NCBI GenBank assembly: GCA_001896545.1
Contig: MPOT01000054.1
Coordinates: 85,416-149,415, forward strand
Direction: 5' to 3'
Source of the DNA: Tepidanaerobacter sp. EBM-38
GTDB lineage: Bacteria > Bacillota > Thermosediminibacteria > Thermosediminibacterales > Tepidanaerobacteraceae
DNA length: 64,000 nt
Numbering within the stretch: position 1 is the stretch's first letter; each line of letters begins with the position of its first letter. The position numbers were made by a program, and so were the translations under genes. Below the pieces are notes generated by a model. That model saw nothing but the letters and a program-made list of their open reading frames with translations. It was not told the origin of the DNA and ran no database searches. Shown in pieces: positions 40,812 through 49,930 of this stretch.

Positions 40812-42968
40812 TTACAGTAACATCATTATTTGGCAGCATCGAATGGTTTGGGCTACTGTAAAGCATATTATTATACCTGTTATGGTCGGAACCAGAAAGG
40901 AAATAGCTGTCCATTTAAGACTTTGGGTTTCTTTATAGATGGTAAGCAGTGTGGTGCCGCAAGGAAAATGATTTAGAGAAAACAGCATTGTGCATACTGC
41001 TGTAAGATAAGTCCAGCCATTATCAATTAATAGTTCCTTAAGAGCTGAAAGGGTTTCGATTTCGATTAAAGAGCCCGTTGCCATATAGCTCATTGCTATA
41101 ATAGGTATGACAATTTCATTGGCAGGAAATCCTAAAATAAAGGCCAGGAGGATATATCCGTCCATCCCCAAGAGATGGCCAATGGGCTCAAGGATTTTTC
41201 CACTCCATTTTAGAATGCTTAGATTTTCAACGGTCGTATTGGCCATCAGCCATATTATTAGCCCTGTAGGAGCGGCTACGATTACTGCACGGGCTAGTAC
41301 AAACAAGGTTCTATCCAGCAGGGACCTTATTAAAATTTTTCCAACCTGGGGTTTACGGTAAGGCGGTAGCTCCAATGTAAATGTGGACGGTATGCCTTTT
41401 AAAATCGTAGCCGATAGTATCCTCGATACTGCAAGAGTTATTAATACTCCTATTATTATTGCGCCTAATAGAGTAAGGGCAGCAATTACTGTTTGGAATT
41501 TTCCGAAAGAACCTGCGATAAATATGGTAGAAAGCGCAATCAATGTAGGGAACCTGCCATTACATGGGACAAAATTGTTCGTAATTATTGCTATCAGTCT
41601 TTCTCTGGGAGAATCAATAATCCTACAGCCTATGATTCCTGCGGCATTGCATCCAAAGCCCATACACATAGTAAGGGCTTGCTTGCCATGTGCACAAGCT
41701 TTTTTAAAAAAGTTGTCTAAGTTAAAAGCCACTCTGGGTAAATATCCCAAGTCTTCAAGCAGGGTGAACAGCGGAAAGAAAATAGCCATGGGCGGCAGCA
41801 TTACAGATACAACCCACGCCGATGTTCGATATACGCCTAAAACCAGTGCACCATGAATCCATTCCGGCACACCCCATTTAAAGCAGTAATCGGTTAAAAT
41901 ATCCTCTATCCGAAAAAGTACCTTTGCGATAATTTCCGAAGGGTAATTTGCCCCTGAGATTGTAAGCCAAAATACAAAACCTAAAAGAGCTAACATAATC
42001 GGAATACCAAAGGTTTTTGATGTTAAAATATCGTCTATTTTCCGGTCCATCTCATTATATCTCTTGTTCTCAAAGCTAACTACCATCTTGCTGATTTCCT
42101 CGGCTTTCCTTACAATTGATGAAACTATAGCATCTCTTATCTCATCTGTTCCATGGTATTTTGCTTGTAAAATCTCATTTGCTTTTTTTAATTCTTGCTT
42201 TAAGTCATCATTTTTATAAAGTCGGGATTTAAGGAAGCTGTTTATAGTGTCAAGGGTTTTCCATTCCCCTTCTATCAATCTCAATGCCACCCAGCGGCTA
42301 TCGAGTTCATCTTTTACTATATTTTGTACATAAGGTCTTATGTGTTCTACCGCTTCTTCAATAACTTCATCGTATTTGATTTTCAGCGGCATAGATTGCA
42401 TTTGGTTAGCTGCAACTTTATAAACAGATTGCATCAATTCATCAATGCCTTTGCCATCGCGGGCATTAGTCCCCACCACCGGCACGCCTAAAATTGCCGA
42501 TAGTTTTTCAAAATCAATGTTTATCTTTTTTCTATCGGCTTCATCCATAAGGTTTACGCATACTACTACTTTATCCGTTATCTCCAAGACTTGAAGCACC
42601 AGATTTAAATTCCTTTCTAAACATGTGGCATCAGCGACTACTATGCATGCCTTTGGTTTTGCAAAGCAAATATAATCCCTTGCTACTTCTTCTTCCACTG
42701 AATTTGACAGTAAGGAATAAGTCCCAGGCAAGTCAACCAACAGAAATTTGTTATCAGCATAATAGTAATTTCCATAGGCAAGTGTCACTGTTTTACCCGG
42801 CCAATTCCCCGTATGCTGGTTTAAGCCTGTAATACTGTTAAATAATGTGCTTTTTCCCGTATTGGGATTACCGGCTAATGCAACTACAACACCATCTAAG
42901 ACAGTATCATTCATCGAATACTCGTTTTTCAAGGCTCCAAGCCATGTAGATTGACCTGTTAAACCCAT
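40812..42968 (-). CDS. feoB: Ferrous iron transporter FeoB
   Basis: 718 residues from the ATG at 42968 (GGGGTG site, 17-base gap to feoA); a start at 42992 would overlap feoA. The N-terminal G domain has G1 GNPNTGKST at about 33-41, G2 Thr in the TGNWPGKTV switch, G3 DLPGTYSLL and G4 VNLMDEAD. A helical guanine-dissociation-inhibitor region follows, then the membrane domain with two Gate regions, including GFGCNAAGIIGCRIID and NHFPCGTTLLTIYKE with the conserved Cys. It imports Fe2+. The pathway is completed by FeoA encoded upstream. Confidence 0.96.
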   Translation of the reverse strand: MGLTGQSTWLGALKNEYSMNDTVLDGVVVALAGNPNTGKSTLFNSITGLNQHTGNWPGKTVTLAYGNYYYADNKFLLVDLPGTYSLLSNSVEEEVARDYICFAKPKACIVVADATCLERNLNLVLQVLEITDKVVVCVNLMDEADRKKINIDFEKLSAILGVPVVGTNARDGKGIDELMQSVYKVAANQMQSMPLKIKYDEVIEEAVEHIRPYVQNIVKDELDSRWVALRLIEGEWKTLDTINSFLKSRLYKNDDLKQELKKANEILQAKYHGTDEIRDAIVSSIVRKAEEISKMVVSFENKRYNEMDRKIDDILTSKTFGIPIMLALLGFVFWLTISGANYPSEIIAKVLFRIEDILTDYCFKWGVPEWIHGALVLGVYRTSAWVVSVMLPPMAIFFPLFTLLEDLGYLPRVAFNLDNFFKKACAHGKQALTMCMGFGCNAAGIIGCRIIDSPRERLIAIITNNFVPCNGRFPTLIALSTIFIAGSFGKFQTVIAALTLLGAIIIGVLITLAVSRILSATILKGIPSTFTLELPPYRKPQVGKILIRSLLDRTLFVLARAVIVAAPTGLIIWLMANTTVENLSILKWSGKILEPIGHLLGMDGYILLAFILGFPANEIVIPIIAMSYMATGSLIEIETLSALKELLIDNGWTYLTAVCTMLFSLNHFPCGTTLLTIYKETQSLKWTAISFLVPTITGIIICFTVAQTIRCCQIMMLL

Positions 42969-42985
42969 TGGTAATTCACCCCGAT

Positions 42986-43225
42986 CTAACACATTTCTAC
43001 CAGGATTTTAGATGCTTCTTCCGACCTCAAAGCAATTACAGCTCCTCGAATCTGGTATGCGGTAGGGTCTCCTGACGGACTTTTTCTCAGAGCTTCAACT
43101 TGAGTTTCTTCAATTAAGCCTAAATCCAACATTCGGCGCCGTATATTGCCTTTAGCTGTAAGCTTTTTTACTCTCCCGCAATTTCCAACAGGCAAGTTAT
43201 CTAATAAGATAAGGTTTTTTTCCAT
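42986..43225 (-). CDS. feoA: FeoA, SH3-like ferrous iron transport accessory protein
   Basis: 79 residues from the ATG at 43225 (GGAGG 9 bases upstream). Beta-barrel FeoA signatures: VGNCGRVKKLTAKGNIRRRM, LDLGLIEETQVEAL and YQIRGAVIALRSEEA. It is thought to bind and regulate FeoB. First gene of the operon, divergent from the metal regulator. Confidence 0.94.
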   Translation of the reverse strand: MEKNLILLDNLPVGNCGRVKKLTAKGNIRRRMLDLGLIEETQVEALRKSPSGDPTAYQIRGAVIALRSEEASKILVEMC

Positions 43226-43274
43226 GTGCAAAATCCTCCCTTATAAATTGTGACATATTTTTTCTCGTTCCTTA

Positions 43275-43293
43275 ATAAGTTAGCCTAAGGAAA
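43275..43293. promoter_or_regulatory. IdeR/DtxR-like box in the feoA/regulator divergent promoter
   Basis: The core TTAGCCTAA (43280-43288) matches the centre of the IdeR/DtxR consensus TTAGGTTAGSCTAACCTAA exactly; the outer arms match in about half of their positions. It lies about 50 bases upstream of feoA and 70 bases upstream of the regulator, well placed to control both. Confidence 0.6.
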
Positions 43294-43356
43294 CATTCCT
43301 TTTAAAACTAATATATGCTGTTTATCTACGCAGTGTTACAAATGGAGGGATTTTTA

Positions 43357-43857
43357 ATGAAAAACGATGAGGAATTTTATACATACAGGGGATATGAGAT
43401 GCTTCGGCAGGAAAACATCCCGCTGACACCCAGTATGGAAGATTATCTTGAAATGATTTACAGAACATGCCAGGCTCAAGGTTATATACGCATGACAAAC
43501 TTAGCTGAACAGTTAAACGTCCAGGCTTCATCGGCTACGAAGACCGTGCAAAAGCTTACGGAAATAGGCCTGCTGGCCTATGAGAAATATGGGATAATTC
43601 AATTGACCGATAAGGGAAAACAATTGGGGAGTTTTTTCTTGAAAAGGCATAAAATCATTGAAGCCTTTCTGAGGAATATAGGTGTAAAGGACGACATACT
43701 TCACCAGACAGAAATGATTGAACACCACTTGACTTTAGATACGGTAGAGAGTATCGATATTCTCAACAAATTTTTCAAAGATTATCCGGAGATTTTACAA
43801 CAGTTTTTAAAATATAAAGAACATTTTATTAGTTTATTTATTAAAACAGAGACATGA
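43357..43857 (+). CDS. DtxR/MntR-family metal-dependent transcriptional regulator
   Basis: 166 residues from the ATG at 43357 (GGAGGG site). N-terminal winged helix (SMEDYLEMIYRTCQAQGYIRM ends the first helix pair; LAEQLNVQASSATKTVQKL is the recognition helix), then the dimerisation domain with metal-ligand candidates His in KRHKIIEAFLRN, and Glu/His in MIEHHLTLDTVESI. MntR-like length without the SH3 domain of DtxR. It probably represses feoAB when iron or manganese is replete. The regulator's C-terminal codons overlap the lipoate ligase gene by 17 bases, convergently. Confidence 0.9.
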   Translation: MKNDEEFYTYRGYEMLRQENIPLTPSMEDYLEMIYRTCQAQGYIRMTNLAEQLNVQASSATKTVQKLTEIGLLAYEKYGIIQLTDKGKQLGSFFLKRHKIIEAFLRNIGVKDDILHQTEMIEHHLTLDTVESIDILNKFFKDYPEILQQFLKYKEHFISLFIKTET

Positions 43858-44827
43858 TTTCCTCTAAGGATATGGAACCGAAATACTCTTTTAAATCCAT
43901 TTTTAAAAGGACTCCTCTTATTTCCTCCTGCTTAAACCTTTGCCCTTTTAACTGTTCTTCCACTTCTGAAACATCGCCCACACTCATAAAGTCACCAATA
44001 AACTTAATATCCGTTATAATTCCATCTCGTACATTCATGTGAGCTTGAATTTCTCCACCCTTAAAGCGGCAGGAACGGCTTAAATCAAATTCAGGGGCAC
44101 ATCCGAAGTTCCAGTCCCATGTTGCATACTTTTTATTTCTTAAGCTCATGATATTTTCCATGTCTTCGGGCATAAGCGTATATTCTCTTAGCTCGCTGCC
44201 TTCAACCTCGAACACAAACTTGAGCAGCATTTCTTTAAATTCCGAAACCATTATATCGGTTTTTAAATAATCTTTAATATTTGCGACACGGCTTTTTACA
44301 GACTTTATGCCTTTTGATGTGATTTTTTCCGGTTTTACATTCAGCGCTTTGCCAAGCACCGTCAAGTCCGAATCAAATAACAAGGTTCCATGATGAAGTA
44401 TTCGTTTTTTTGCGACATACTGAGCATTGCCGGAAATTTTTTTCCCTGCGATGATAATATCGTTCCTTCCTGAAAACTCCGCATCAATTCCCAGTTTATC
44501 AAGAGCCTTTACAATTGCCTTAGCAAATCTTTCTATGCTATTAAAATCTTCCTTTCTATAGTCTACTATGAAAGTAAAGTTGACATTACCTAAATCATGG
44601 TATACCGCGCCCCCTCCGGACATTCTTCGCACCACTGTTATTCCATGATTTTTAACATATTCCAGATTAACTTCTTCTATTGTATTTTGATTTCTCCCAA
44701 TAACTATAGTGGGATTGTTTTGATAAAAATAAAAGTAGTCATTAGACGGATCTAAGTATTTTACCGCATATTCATCCAGAGCCATATTAAAATACGGATC
44801 ATTGGAATCATTTCTTATATATAGCAT
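43841..44827 (-). CDS. lplA: Lipoate-protein ligase A
   Basis: 328 residues from the ATG at 44827 (AGGAG 7 bases upstream). Catalytic domain: FNMALDEYA, VVRRMSGGGAVYHDLGNVNFTF (lipoyl-AMP binding loop), ISGNAQYVAKKRILHHGTLLFD with the catalytic Lys. The C-terminal accessory domain (about 245-328) is present, as in bifunctional LplA. It scavenges lipoate and attaches it to the glycine cleavage H protein or 2-oxoacid dehydrogenase E2. Confidence 0.94.
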   Translation of the reverse strand: MLYIRNDSNDPYFNMALDEYAVKYLDPSNDYFYFYQNNPTIVIGRNQNTIEEVNLEYVKNHGITVVRRMSGGGAVYHDLGNVNFTFIVDYRKEDFNSIERFAKAIVKALDKLGIDAEFSGRNDIIIAGKKISGNAQYVAKKRILHHGTLLFDSDLTVLGKALNVKPEKITSKGIKSVKSRVANIKDYLKTDIMVSEFKEMLLKFVFEVEGSELREYTLMPEDMENIMSLRNKKYATWDWNFGCAPEFDLSRSCRFKGGEIQAHMNVRDGIITDIKFIGDFMSVGDVSEVEEQLKGQRFKQEEIRGVLLKMDLKEYFGSISLEEIMSLF

Positions 44828-45013
44828 CACAACTCTCCTATCTTTTGTTGATATTTTAGATTATATCAGGAAGGAAAGTCGATTGACAACCTGGTTTTTA
44901 AATTGCTTTTTATTCCTGTATCGTGTATATTCTCAGGCATCATTAGTAAATACTAAGCATAAATATGTTTACTTGTCGTATTGCAAAGATAATTTTTTAA
45001 ATGGGGTTAAAGT

Positions 45014-46624
45014 ATGTTCAGTTGGATGAAGAAACTGCATAGAACTTTAGTGCATTCAAGTTCAAATCAACAATCCGAATCCGATCAAGATATCCCGGAC
45101 AAAAAGGGTGAACCTTTATCCAAAGATATCAAAGTTAATTTTGAAAAAATGCAAGACATTTTTGCTAATTCCAGTGATGCAGTGATTCGCCGATTTGAAG
45201 TAGGTTCAGATGTAAAAATAGGTGCCTTTATAGTTTACATAGACGGTCTTGTTGACAGAGAGATAGTGCAATTAAGCCTGATGAAACCTTTGATGGTAGA
45301 CATCAATCCGACTACTGTAGGCTGTGAACTTAATAAAAAAAATGCTTTAACTATAATAAAAGAACGGATTTTATCTATTAGTGAAGTTAATGAAATAAAT
45401 TGCCTGCAGGATGCTGTTAATGCAGTCTTGTCCGGAGATACGGTACTGTTTTTAGACGGCTCATCGACTGCTCTGATTGCAGGCAGCCGCGGTTGGGAAG
45501 CGCGCAGTATCGAAACACCGGATACCGAAGTCGTTGTCCGAGGGTCGCGTGAGGGTTTTACTGAAACATTGAGGACAAATACCGCTTTGCTGCGTAGGAG
45601 AATAAAAAGTCCTAACCTTAAATTCGAAAGCATGAAAATAGGAAGGCAAACCCAAACCGATGTGATAGTAGCATATATCAAAGGTATCGCCGATGAAAAA
45701 ATTGTTGAAGAAGTAAAAAGAAGGCTGTCTCGAATTGATACCGACTCTATACTTGAGTCAGGCTACATTGAAGAATACATCGAGGATGATCCTCTTTCTT
45801 TTCTGCCTACGGTAGGAAACAGCGAAAAACCTGATATGGTGGCTGCGAAGATGCTGGAAGGACGAGTAGCCATATTAACTGATGGCACTCCTTTTGTGCT
45901 CACAGTCCCATACCTTTTTGTCGAGGCATTTCAAAGCAGTGAAGACTATTACTCGCGGCCTTATTACGCTTCTTTTTTAAGAACATTAAGGTATATAGCA
46001 TTTTTTATATCCGAATTTGCTCCGGCGGCTTACATAGCTCTAACAACTTTTCATCAGGAAATGCTTCCGCCGGCCTTACTCATAAATATGGCCGCATCTA
46101 AAGAAGGGACTCCTTTTCCTGCTTTTATAGAAGCCATGATTATGAATATCATATATGAAATCTTAAAAGAAGCCGGCGTGCGGCTGCCAAGACCCGTCGG
46201 CCAAGCCGTAAGTATTGTGGGAGCACTTGTTGTAGGAGAAGCGGCTGTTTCGGCAGGCCTAGTAGGTGCACCCATGGTAATCGTTATCTCTATCACTGCT
46301 GTTTCAGCTTTCGTAGTTTCATCTATCAATGATACTACAACGATCATGCGATTTTTTTATATGATTTTAGCAGGTTCGCTGGGAATTTTCGGAATAATGA
46401 TAGGTGCCGCAGGGTTTTTAACACACTTGGCCTCAATGCGTTCCTTCGGCGTACCGTATCTTTCTCCAATTGCCCCCATATCCACACAAGATATGAAGGA
46501 TGTCTTTATACGAGCTCCATGGTGGGCTATGCATACAAGACCGCGTGTGATCGGTTGGAAAAATCTCGTAAGGCAAAAATACAATCTAATCCCTAAGCCA
46601 AATAAGGATGATGATAATAAATGA
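45014..46624 (+). CDS. Spore germination protein GerA-type A subunit
   Basis: 536 residues. The N-terminal soluble domain (about 30-300) is followed by membrane helices in the C-terminal third. The family segments are VRGSREGFTETLRTNTALLRRRI, the LPPALLINMAASKEGTPFP loop, RLPRPVGQAVSIVGALVVGEAAV and SPIAPIS near the end. It forms the nutrient-gated channel of the spore inner-membrane germinant receptor. It opens a four-gene operon. A sigma-G promoter would be expected; I could not identify one with confidence. Confidence 0.94.
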   Translation: MFSWMKKLHRTLVHSSSNQQSESDQDIPDKKGEPLSKDIKVNFEKMQDIFANSSDAVIRRFEVGSDVKIGAFIVYIDGLVDREIVQLSLMKPLMVDINPTTVGCELNKKNALTIIKERILSISEVNEINCLQDAVNAVLSGDTVLFLDGSSTALIAGSRGWEARSIETPDTEVVVRGSREGFTETLRTNTALLRRRIKSPNLKFESMKIGRQTQTDVIVAYIKGIADEKIVEEVKRRLSRIDTDSILESGYIEEYIEDDPLSFLPTVGNSEKPDMVAAKMLEGRVAILTDGTPFVLTVPYLFVEAFQSSEDYYSRPYYASFLRTLRYIAFFISEFAPAAYIALTTFHQEMLPPALLINMAASKEGTPFPAFIEAMIMNIIYEILKEAGVRLPRPVGQAVSIVGALVVGEAAVSAGLVGAPMVIVISITAVSAFVVSSINDTTTIMRFFYMILAGSLGIFGIMIGAAGFLTHLASMRSFGVPYLSPIAPISTQDMKDVFIRAPWWAMHTRPRVIGWKNLVRQKYNLIPKPNKDDDNK

Positions 46625-46634
46625 GGAATGTTAT

Positions 46635-47732
46635 ATGTTAGAAGATGGAAAAATATCCAATCTGCAGTTTATATGCATTTTTGTTCTCAGCCGGCTGATG
46701 CTTACTATGACCTATCTTTCTTATTTTAAAGCTCCGCCATTTAATCAGGATTTATGGTTATCTGCTCTTTTATCAGCACCAATGCATATACTCTTTATGC
46801 TTCCGGCCTATTTTTTGGCACAGCGCTTAAGAAATATGACCGCTGTTCAATCGGCCGAAGTTATTCTCGGTCCCGCAGGGAAGTTAGTATCAGCTTTATT
46901 TGTCTGGTTTTTTATTCACCGAACTGCAATAATCTTGAGGGAATTCGGGGAATTTTTTACATCGATTTTATATCCGGAAACCCCTATTCTGGTTTTTATA
47001 GGTTTAACTGCTTTGTTTGCCGCATATGCGGTCAAAAACGGGATTGAAACTATTTGCCGCGTAGCACAAATCGCACTTCCTGTAATACTTTTTTCTGTCC
47101 TGTTAATTATGGCGCTACTAGTAAAGAATTTTGACCTAAGGTGTGTCCTCCCTGTTTTAGAAGACGGCATCGCACCTGTTATATACGGTGCTTTTGTCAT
47201 AGCTGCTCGAACCGGAATGATACTAGGCATACCCATGTTACTGCCTTACATAAATATACCCGGAAAATTAAAAAATTATTTGATTATCGGCTTCTTCGTA
47301 CTCTCCTTCTATTTTTGTATTATTGTTTTATTAACTGCTGGTATTTTCGGAATTGAACAGTCTAAAATCATCGATTTCCCTTTTTTCTATGCCGTACAGC
47401 TTATAAGTGTAGGAGATTTTCTGGAAAGAATAGATGTGCTTTTTGTTGCTATATGGATTTCAGGCATGTTTGTTCATGCTTCAACTCATTATTATCTTGC
47501 AGTTTTGGGAACAGCTCAGCTTTTGAAATTGAAGGACTACCGGCCGATAGTACCGGCTTTGGGAATAATAATAGTGAACCTTTCCATTTTGCAATCTGAG
47601 AATATAGTTGTTTTTAATAAATTCCTGTCATACAAGGTGTATACCTGGTATGTACTGCTTTTTATGGTAATTTTACCATCCTTCTTGCTTCTGGTAGCAG
47701 TAATTCGTAAAAAAGGAGCAGATTCAAGATGA
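46635..47732 (+). CDS. Spore germination receptor B subunit (APC-type permease)
   Basis: 365 residues from the ATG at 46635 (GAGGAA site); the earlier start at 46608 overlaps the A gene. About ten membrane helices in the spore-permease family, related to amino-acid transporters. Its role is germinant binding rather than transport. Segment FGEFFTSILYPETPILVF is family-typical. Overlaps the C-subunit gene by 4 bases. Confidence 0.92.
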   Translation: MLEDGKISNLQFICIFVLSRLMLTMTYLSYFKAPPFNQDLWLSALLSAPMHILFMLPAYFLAQRLRNMTAVQSAEVILGPAGKLVSALFVWFFIHRTAIILREFGEFFTSILYPETPILVFIGLTALFAAYAVKNGIETICRVAQIALPVILFSVLLIMALLVKNFDLRCVLPVLEDGIAPVIYGAFVIAARTGMILGIPMLLPYINIPGKLKNYLIIGFFVLSFYFCIIVLLTAGIFGIEQSKIIDFPFFYAVQLISVGDFLERIDVLFVAIWISGMFVHASTHYYLAVLGTAQLLKLKDYRPIVPALGIIIVNLSILQSENIVVFNKFLSYKVYTWYVLLFMVILPSFLLLVAVIRKKGADSR

Positions 47733-48895
47733 AAAATTGCTTTATAATCTGTCTTGCAGTTATTTTGCTCGTGACTTTAAACGGCTGCTGGAATCGTCGT
47801 GAGCTGGATGCTATATCGATTGTAACAGCAGTAGGTATTGATAAATCAAAAACTGAAGAAAAAATACAGACTACCTTTCAGATAATGAAACCCAGTGCAT
47901 TAAAGACTTCTGGTTCTTCAAGCTCAGGTGAGCAAAAAGGTGTTTGGACTTTGTCATCCACCGGATACACTATTTTTGATGCCACCAGAAATGCCACGAT
48001 GCAGACAGATCGCAAATTATTTTTCTCTGAAAATAAGGTTATCGTCATCGGAGAAGAAGTAGCAAAATCTGGTATAGCTCCCTTCTTGGATTTTTTTCTT
48101 AGGGATCCTGAACCAAGACGGTTGAGTTGGTTGTTAATAGCAAAGGGCGAGGCTAGTGATATTATAAAAGCCAAGCATGAACAAGAAAATATTCCGGCAA
48201 AAGCTATTAGGGGTATGATAAAAGCTAGCGGTGCCACCTCAACAGCCGTTCAGGTCAATCTCAATGATTTTGCAAAATGTCTTTCAACTCCCGGCGTGGA
48301 CCCTGTCGCATGCCGCATTGAATTGATAGGTGATGGAAAGCAAAGTGATAAAAAAATGTGTGTTACTGGTGCCGCTGTATTTAAAAAAGACAAGCTGGTA
48401 GGGTGGCTGGATCGCCCTGAAACTCGCGGTCTTAACTGGGTCTTGGGCAAAGTAGGCAGCGGCATTATCGTTGTAAAATCGCCAAAAGAAGAAAACAAAG
48501 ATGTTGCACTTGAAATAATAAGAGCCGGCAGCAAAATAACTCCTGAAATTCGAGACGGTAAAATAACAATTACCGTTGAAATACATGAGGAAGGCAACTT
48601 GGCGGAACAAATGTCGAATGTGCAGCTGACTAATGTGGAGACTTTCAAGGAACTGGAAAAGCGAAAGGCGCAGGTAATAAAAAACGAAATAAATGCCGTT
48701 TTAGATAAAGCTCAAAAGGAGTGGGGAACCGATATTTTCGGATTTGGTGAAGCAATACATCGAAAGTATCCGAAAGAGTGGAAAGAGCTTAAGGGGAAAT
48801 GGCGAGAGGAGTTCCCTAAAGTCGACATACAGGTCAAAGTTGACGCAAAGCTTAGAACTGCCGGCGTTTCTACAGCACCCAGCAAGGTGAGATAA
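47729..48895 (+). CDS. Spore germination receptor C subunit, Ger(x)C lipoprotein
   Basis: 388 residues. Lipoprotein signal KNCFIICLAVILLVTLNGC, with lipidated Cys at about 20, then the Ger(x)C hallmark CWNRRELDAISIVTAVGIDK. Segments DATRNATMQTDRKLFFSENKVIVIGEE and FLDFFLRDPEPRRLSWLLIA, and the C-terminal KYPKEWKELKGKWREEFP, are all typical. Exported and anchored to the spore inner membrane. Confidence 0.95.
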   Translation: MKNCFIICLAVILLVTLNGCWNRRELDAISIVTAVGIDKSKTEEKIQTTFQIMKPSALKTSGSSSSGEQKGVWTLSSTGYTIFDATRNATMQTDRKLFFSENKVIVIGEEVAKSGIAPFLDFFLRDPEPRRLSWLLIAKGEASDIIKAKHEQENIPAKAIRGMIKASGATSTAVQVNLNDFAKCLSTPGVDPVACRIELIGDGKQSDKKMCVTGAAVFKKDKLVGWLDRPETRGLNWVLGKVGSGIIVVKSPKEENKDVALEIIRAGSKITPEIRDGKITITVEIHEEGNLAEQMSNVQLTNVETFKELEKRKAQVIKNEINAVLDKAQKEWGTDIFGFGEAIHRKYPKEWKELKGKWREEFPKVDIQVKVDAKLRTAGVSTAPSKVR

Positions 48896-48916
48896 GGCGT
48901 TAGAAAGGATGTAGCT

Positions 48917-49135
48917 ATGGAATATGGTCTGATTATCTTACTTGTATTATTAATAATCTTTTTAGAGGTTCCAAGTCTCATCCAAAAGAAACTTTGGAGA
49001 GAACTTACAGCCTTTTTTGTACTTCTTGCTGTTGGTTTTGTCCTGAGCATCCTGCAGATTATGAATGTGAAAATACCAAGCCCTAATGATGGAATCATAT
49101 TTATTATTGAAGCCATATCAAAAAAGTTAAAGTAG
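48917..49135 (+). CDS. Small two-helix membrane protein of the gerA operon
   Basis: 72 residues, AAAGGATG site. Two hydrophobic helices (about 3-24, 29-50) with a short positively charged loop, IQKKLWRE. It resembles the small fourth subunit (GerD-like position, GerAD / 'D subunit') found in some gerA operons, which are two-helix membrane proteins. The operon ends at the terminator just after it. Confidence 0.7.
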   Translation: MEYGLIILLVLLIIFLEVPSLIQKKLWRELTAFFVLLAVGFVLSILQIMNVKIPSPNDGIIFIIEAISKKLK

Positions 49136-49147
49136 TATTGTATCAAT

Positions 49148-49187
49148 GCACCACGTTCAGTATGCACTATACTGCGTGGTGCTTTTT
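49148..49187 (+). terminator. Terminator of the gerA operon
   Basis: GCACCACG / CGTGGTGC stem with an inner CAGTAT/ATACTG stem, followed by TTTTTGT. Ends the four-gene operon. Confidence 0.9.
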
Positions 49188-49283
49188 GTATGCACACCTT
49201 TCATGGCGTAACTTATACTGCATCAAAATCTTTTTTAACGTAGTAAGTAGTAAAAAGTCTGATATAATATATATAAATATGCC

Positions 49284-49808
49284 ATGGTGGTGATGAAATT
49301 GAATGCAGAACAGCGCAGAGATAAAATCTTAGACCTATTGCAGTCACATCAAGAGCCTTTATCCGGCAATGAGCTGGCAAAAATCTTTGAGGTTACCCGC
49401 CAAATAATAGTACAGGATATTGCCATTCTTAGGGCTTCCGGAAAGGATATTATCGCAACCGCTCAAGGATATATGATAAAAAAACCCTTCCCGGTATGCA
49501 CTAAACAGATAGCCGTTTGCCATGACGAAAGAGATACTCAGGAGGAACTTTTAACCTTTGTTGAATGCGGCTGCAAAGTGATAGATGTAATAGTCGAGCA
49601 CCCTTTATATGGCGAGCTTCGGGGCATGCTAATGCTATCCAATTCTCAAGATGTAGATAACTTTTTAAACGCCGTAAACCGTCACAAGGCTAATCTGCTT
49701 TCCCGATTAACAAATGGTGTCCATATTCATACGGTGGAGGCCATTAATTTTGACTGCATCAGCAGAGCCGAAAAACTGCTAAAAGAAAAAGGCTTTTTAC
49801 TTGAATAA
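49284..49808 (+). CDS. niaR: Niacin-responsive repressor NiaR
   Basis: 174 residues. The N-terminal winged helix (EQRRDKILDLLQSHQEPLSG then NELAKIFEVTRQIIVQDIAIL) is followed by the 3H domain with its three conserved His residues, in IVEHPLYGEL, NRHKANLLSRLTNG and VHIHTVEAI. This is the YrxA/NiaR family, which represses NAD-precursor genes when niacin is plentiful. The start may instead be the TTG at 49299, placed after GGTGGTG. It precedes the niacin transporter gene, whose promoter has a palindrome. Confidence 0.9.
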   Translation: MVVMKLNAEQRRDKILDLLQSHQEPLSGNELAKIFEVTRQIIVQDIAILRASGKDIIATAQGYMIKKPFPVCTKQIAVCHDERDTQEELLTFVECGCKVIDVIVEHPLYGELRGMLMLSNSQDVDNFLNAVNRHKANLLSRLTNGVHIHTVEAINFDCISRAEKLLKEKGFLLE

Positions 49809-49824
49809 ATTTTTTTAAAACTAG

Positions 49825-49854
49825 TTGACTATTCATGTGTATATACAGTATAAT
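49825..49854 (+). promoter_or_regulatory. niaX promoter with a palindrome, likely the NiaR operator
   Basis: -35 TTGACT (49825-49830), 18-base spacer, -10 TATAAT (49849-49854). The spacer holds TGTATATACA (49838-49847), a perfect palindrome in the part of the promoter where repressors usually sit. Adjacent to niaR. Confidence 0.65.
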
Positions 49855-49930
49855 AGTTGCTAAATAACCATATCTAATTTTTGCATTAAAACACGCAAAA
49901 ACTAAAAAAAATTGAAAGGACTAATGTACA

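Noticed and set aside
44831..45013. Sigma-G promoter of the gerA operon
   Set aside because: A GTATA-like and a CATNNTA-like block occur but at the wrong spacing, so no promoter is claimed.
49809..49930. Riboswitch upstream of the niacin transporter
   Set aside because: The stretch is short and explained by a promoter with a palindromic operator; no conserved riboswitch core is visible.
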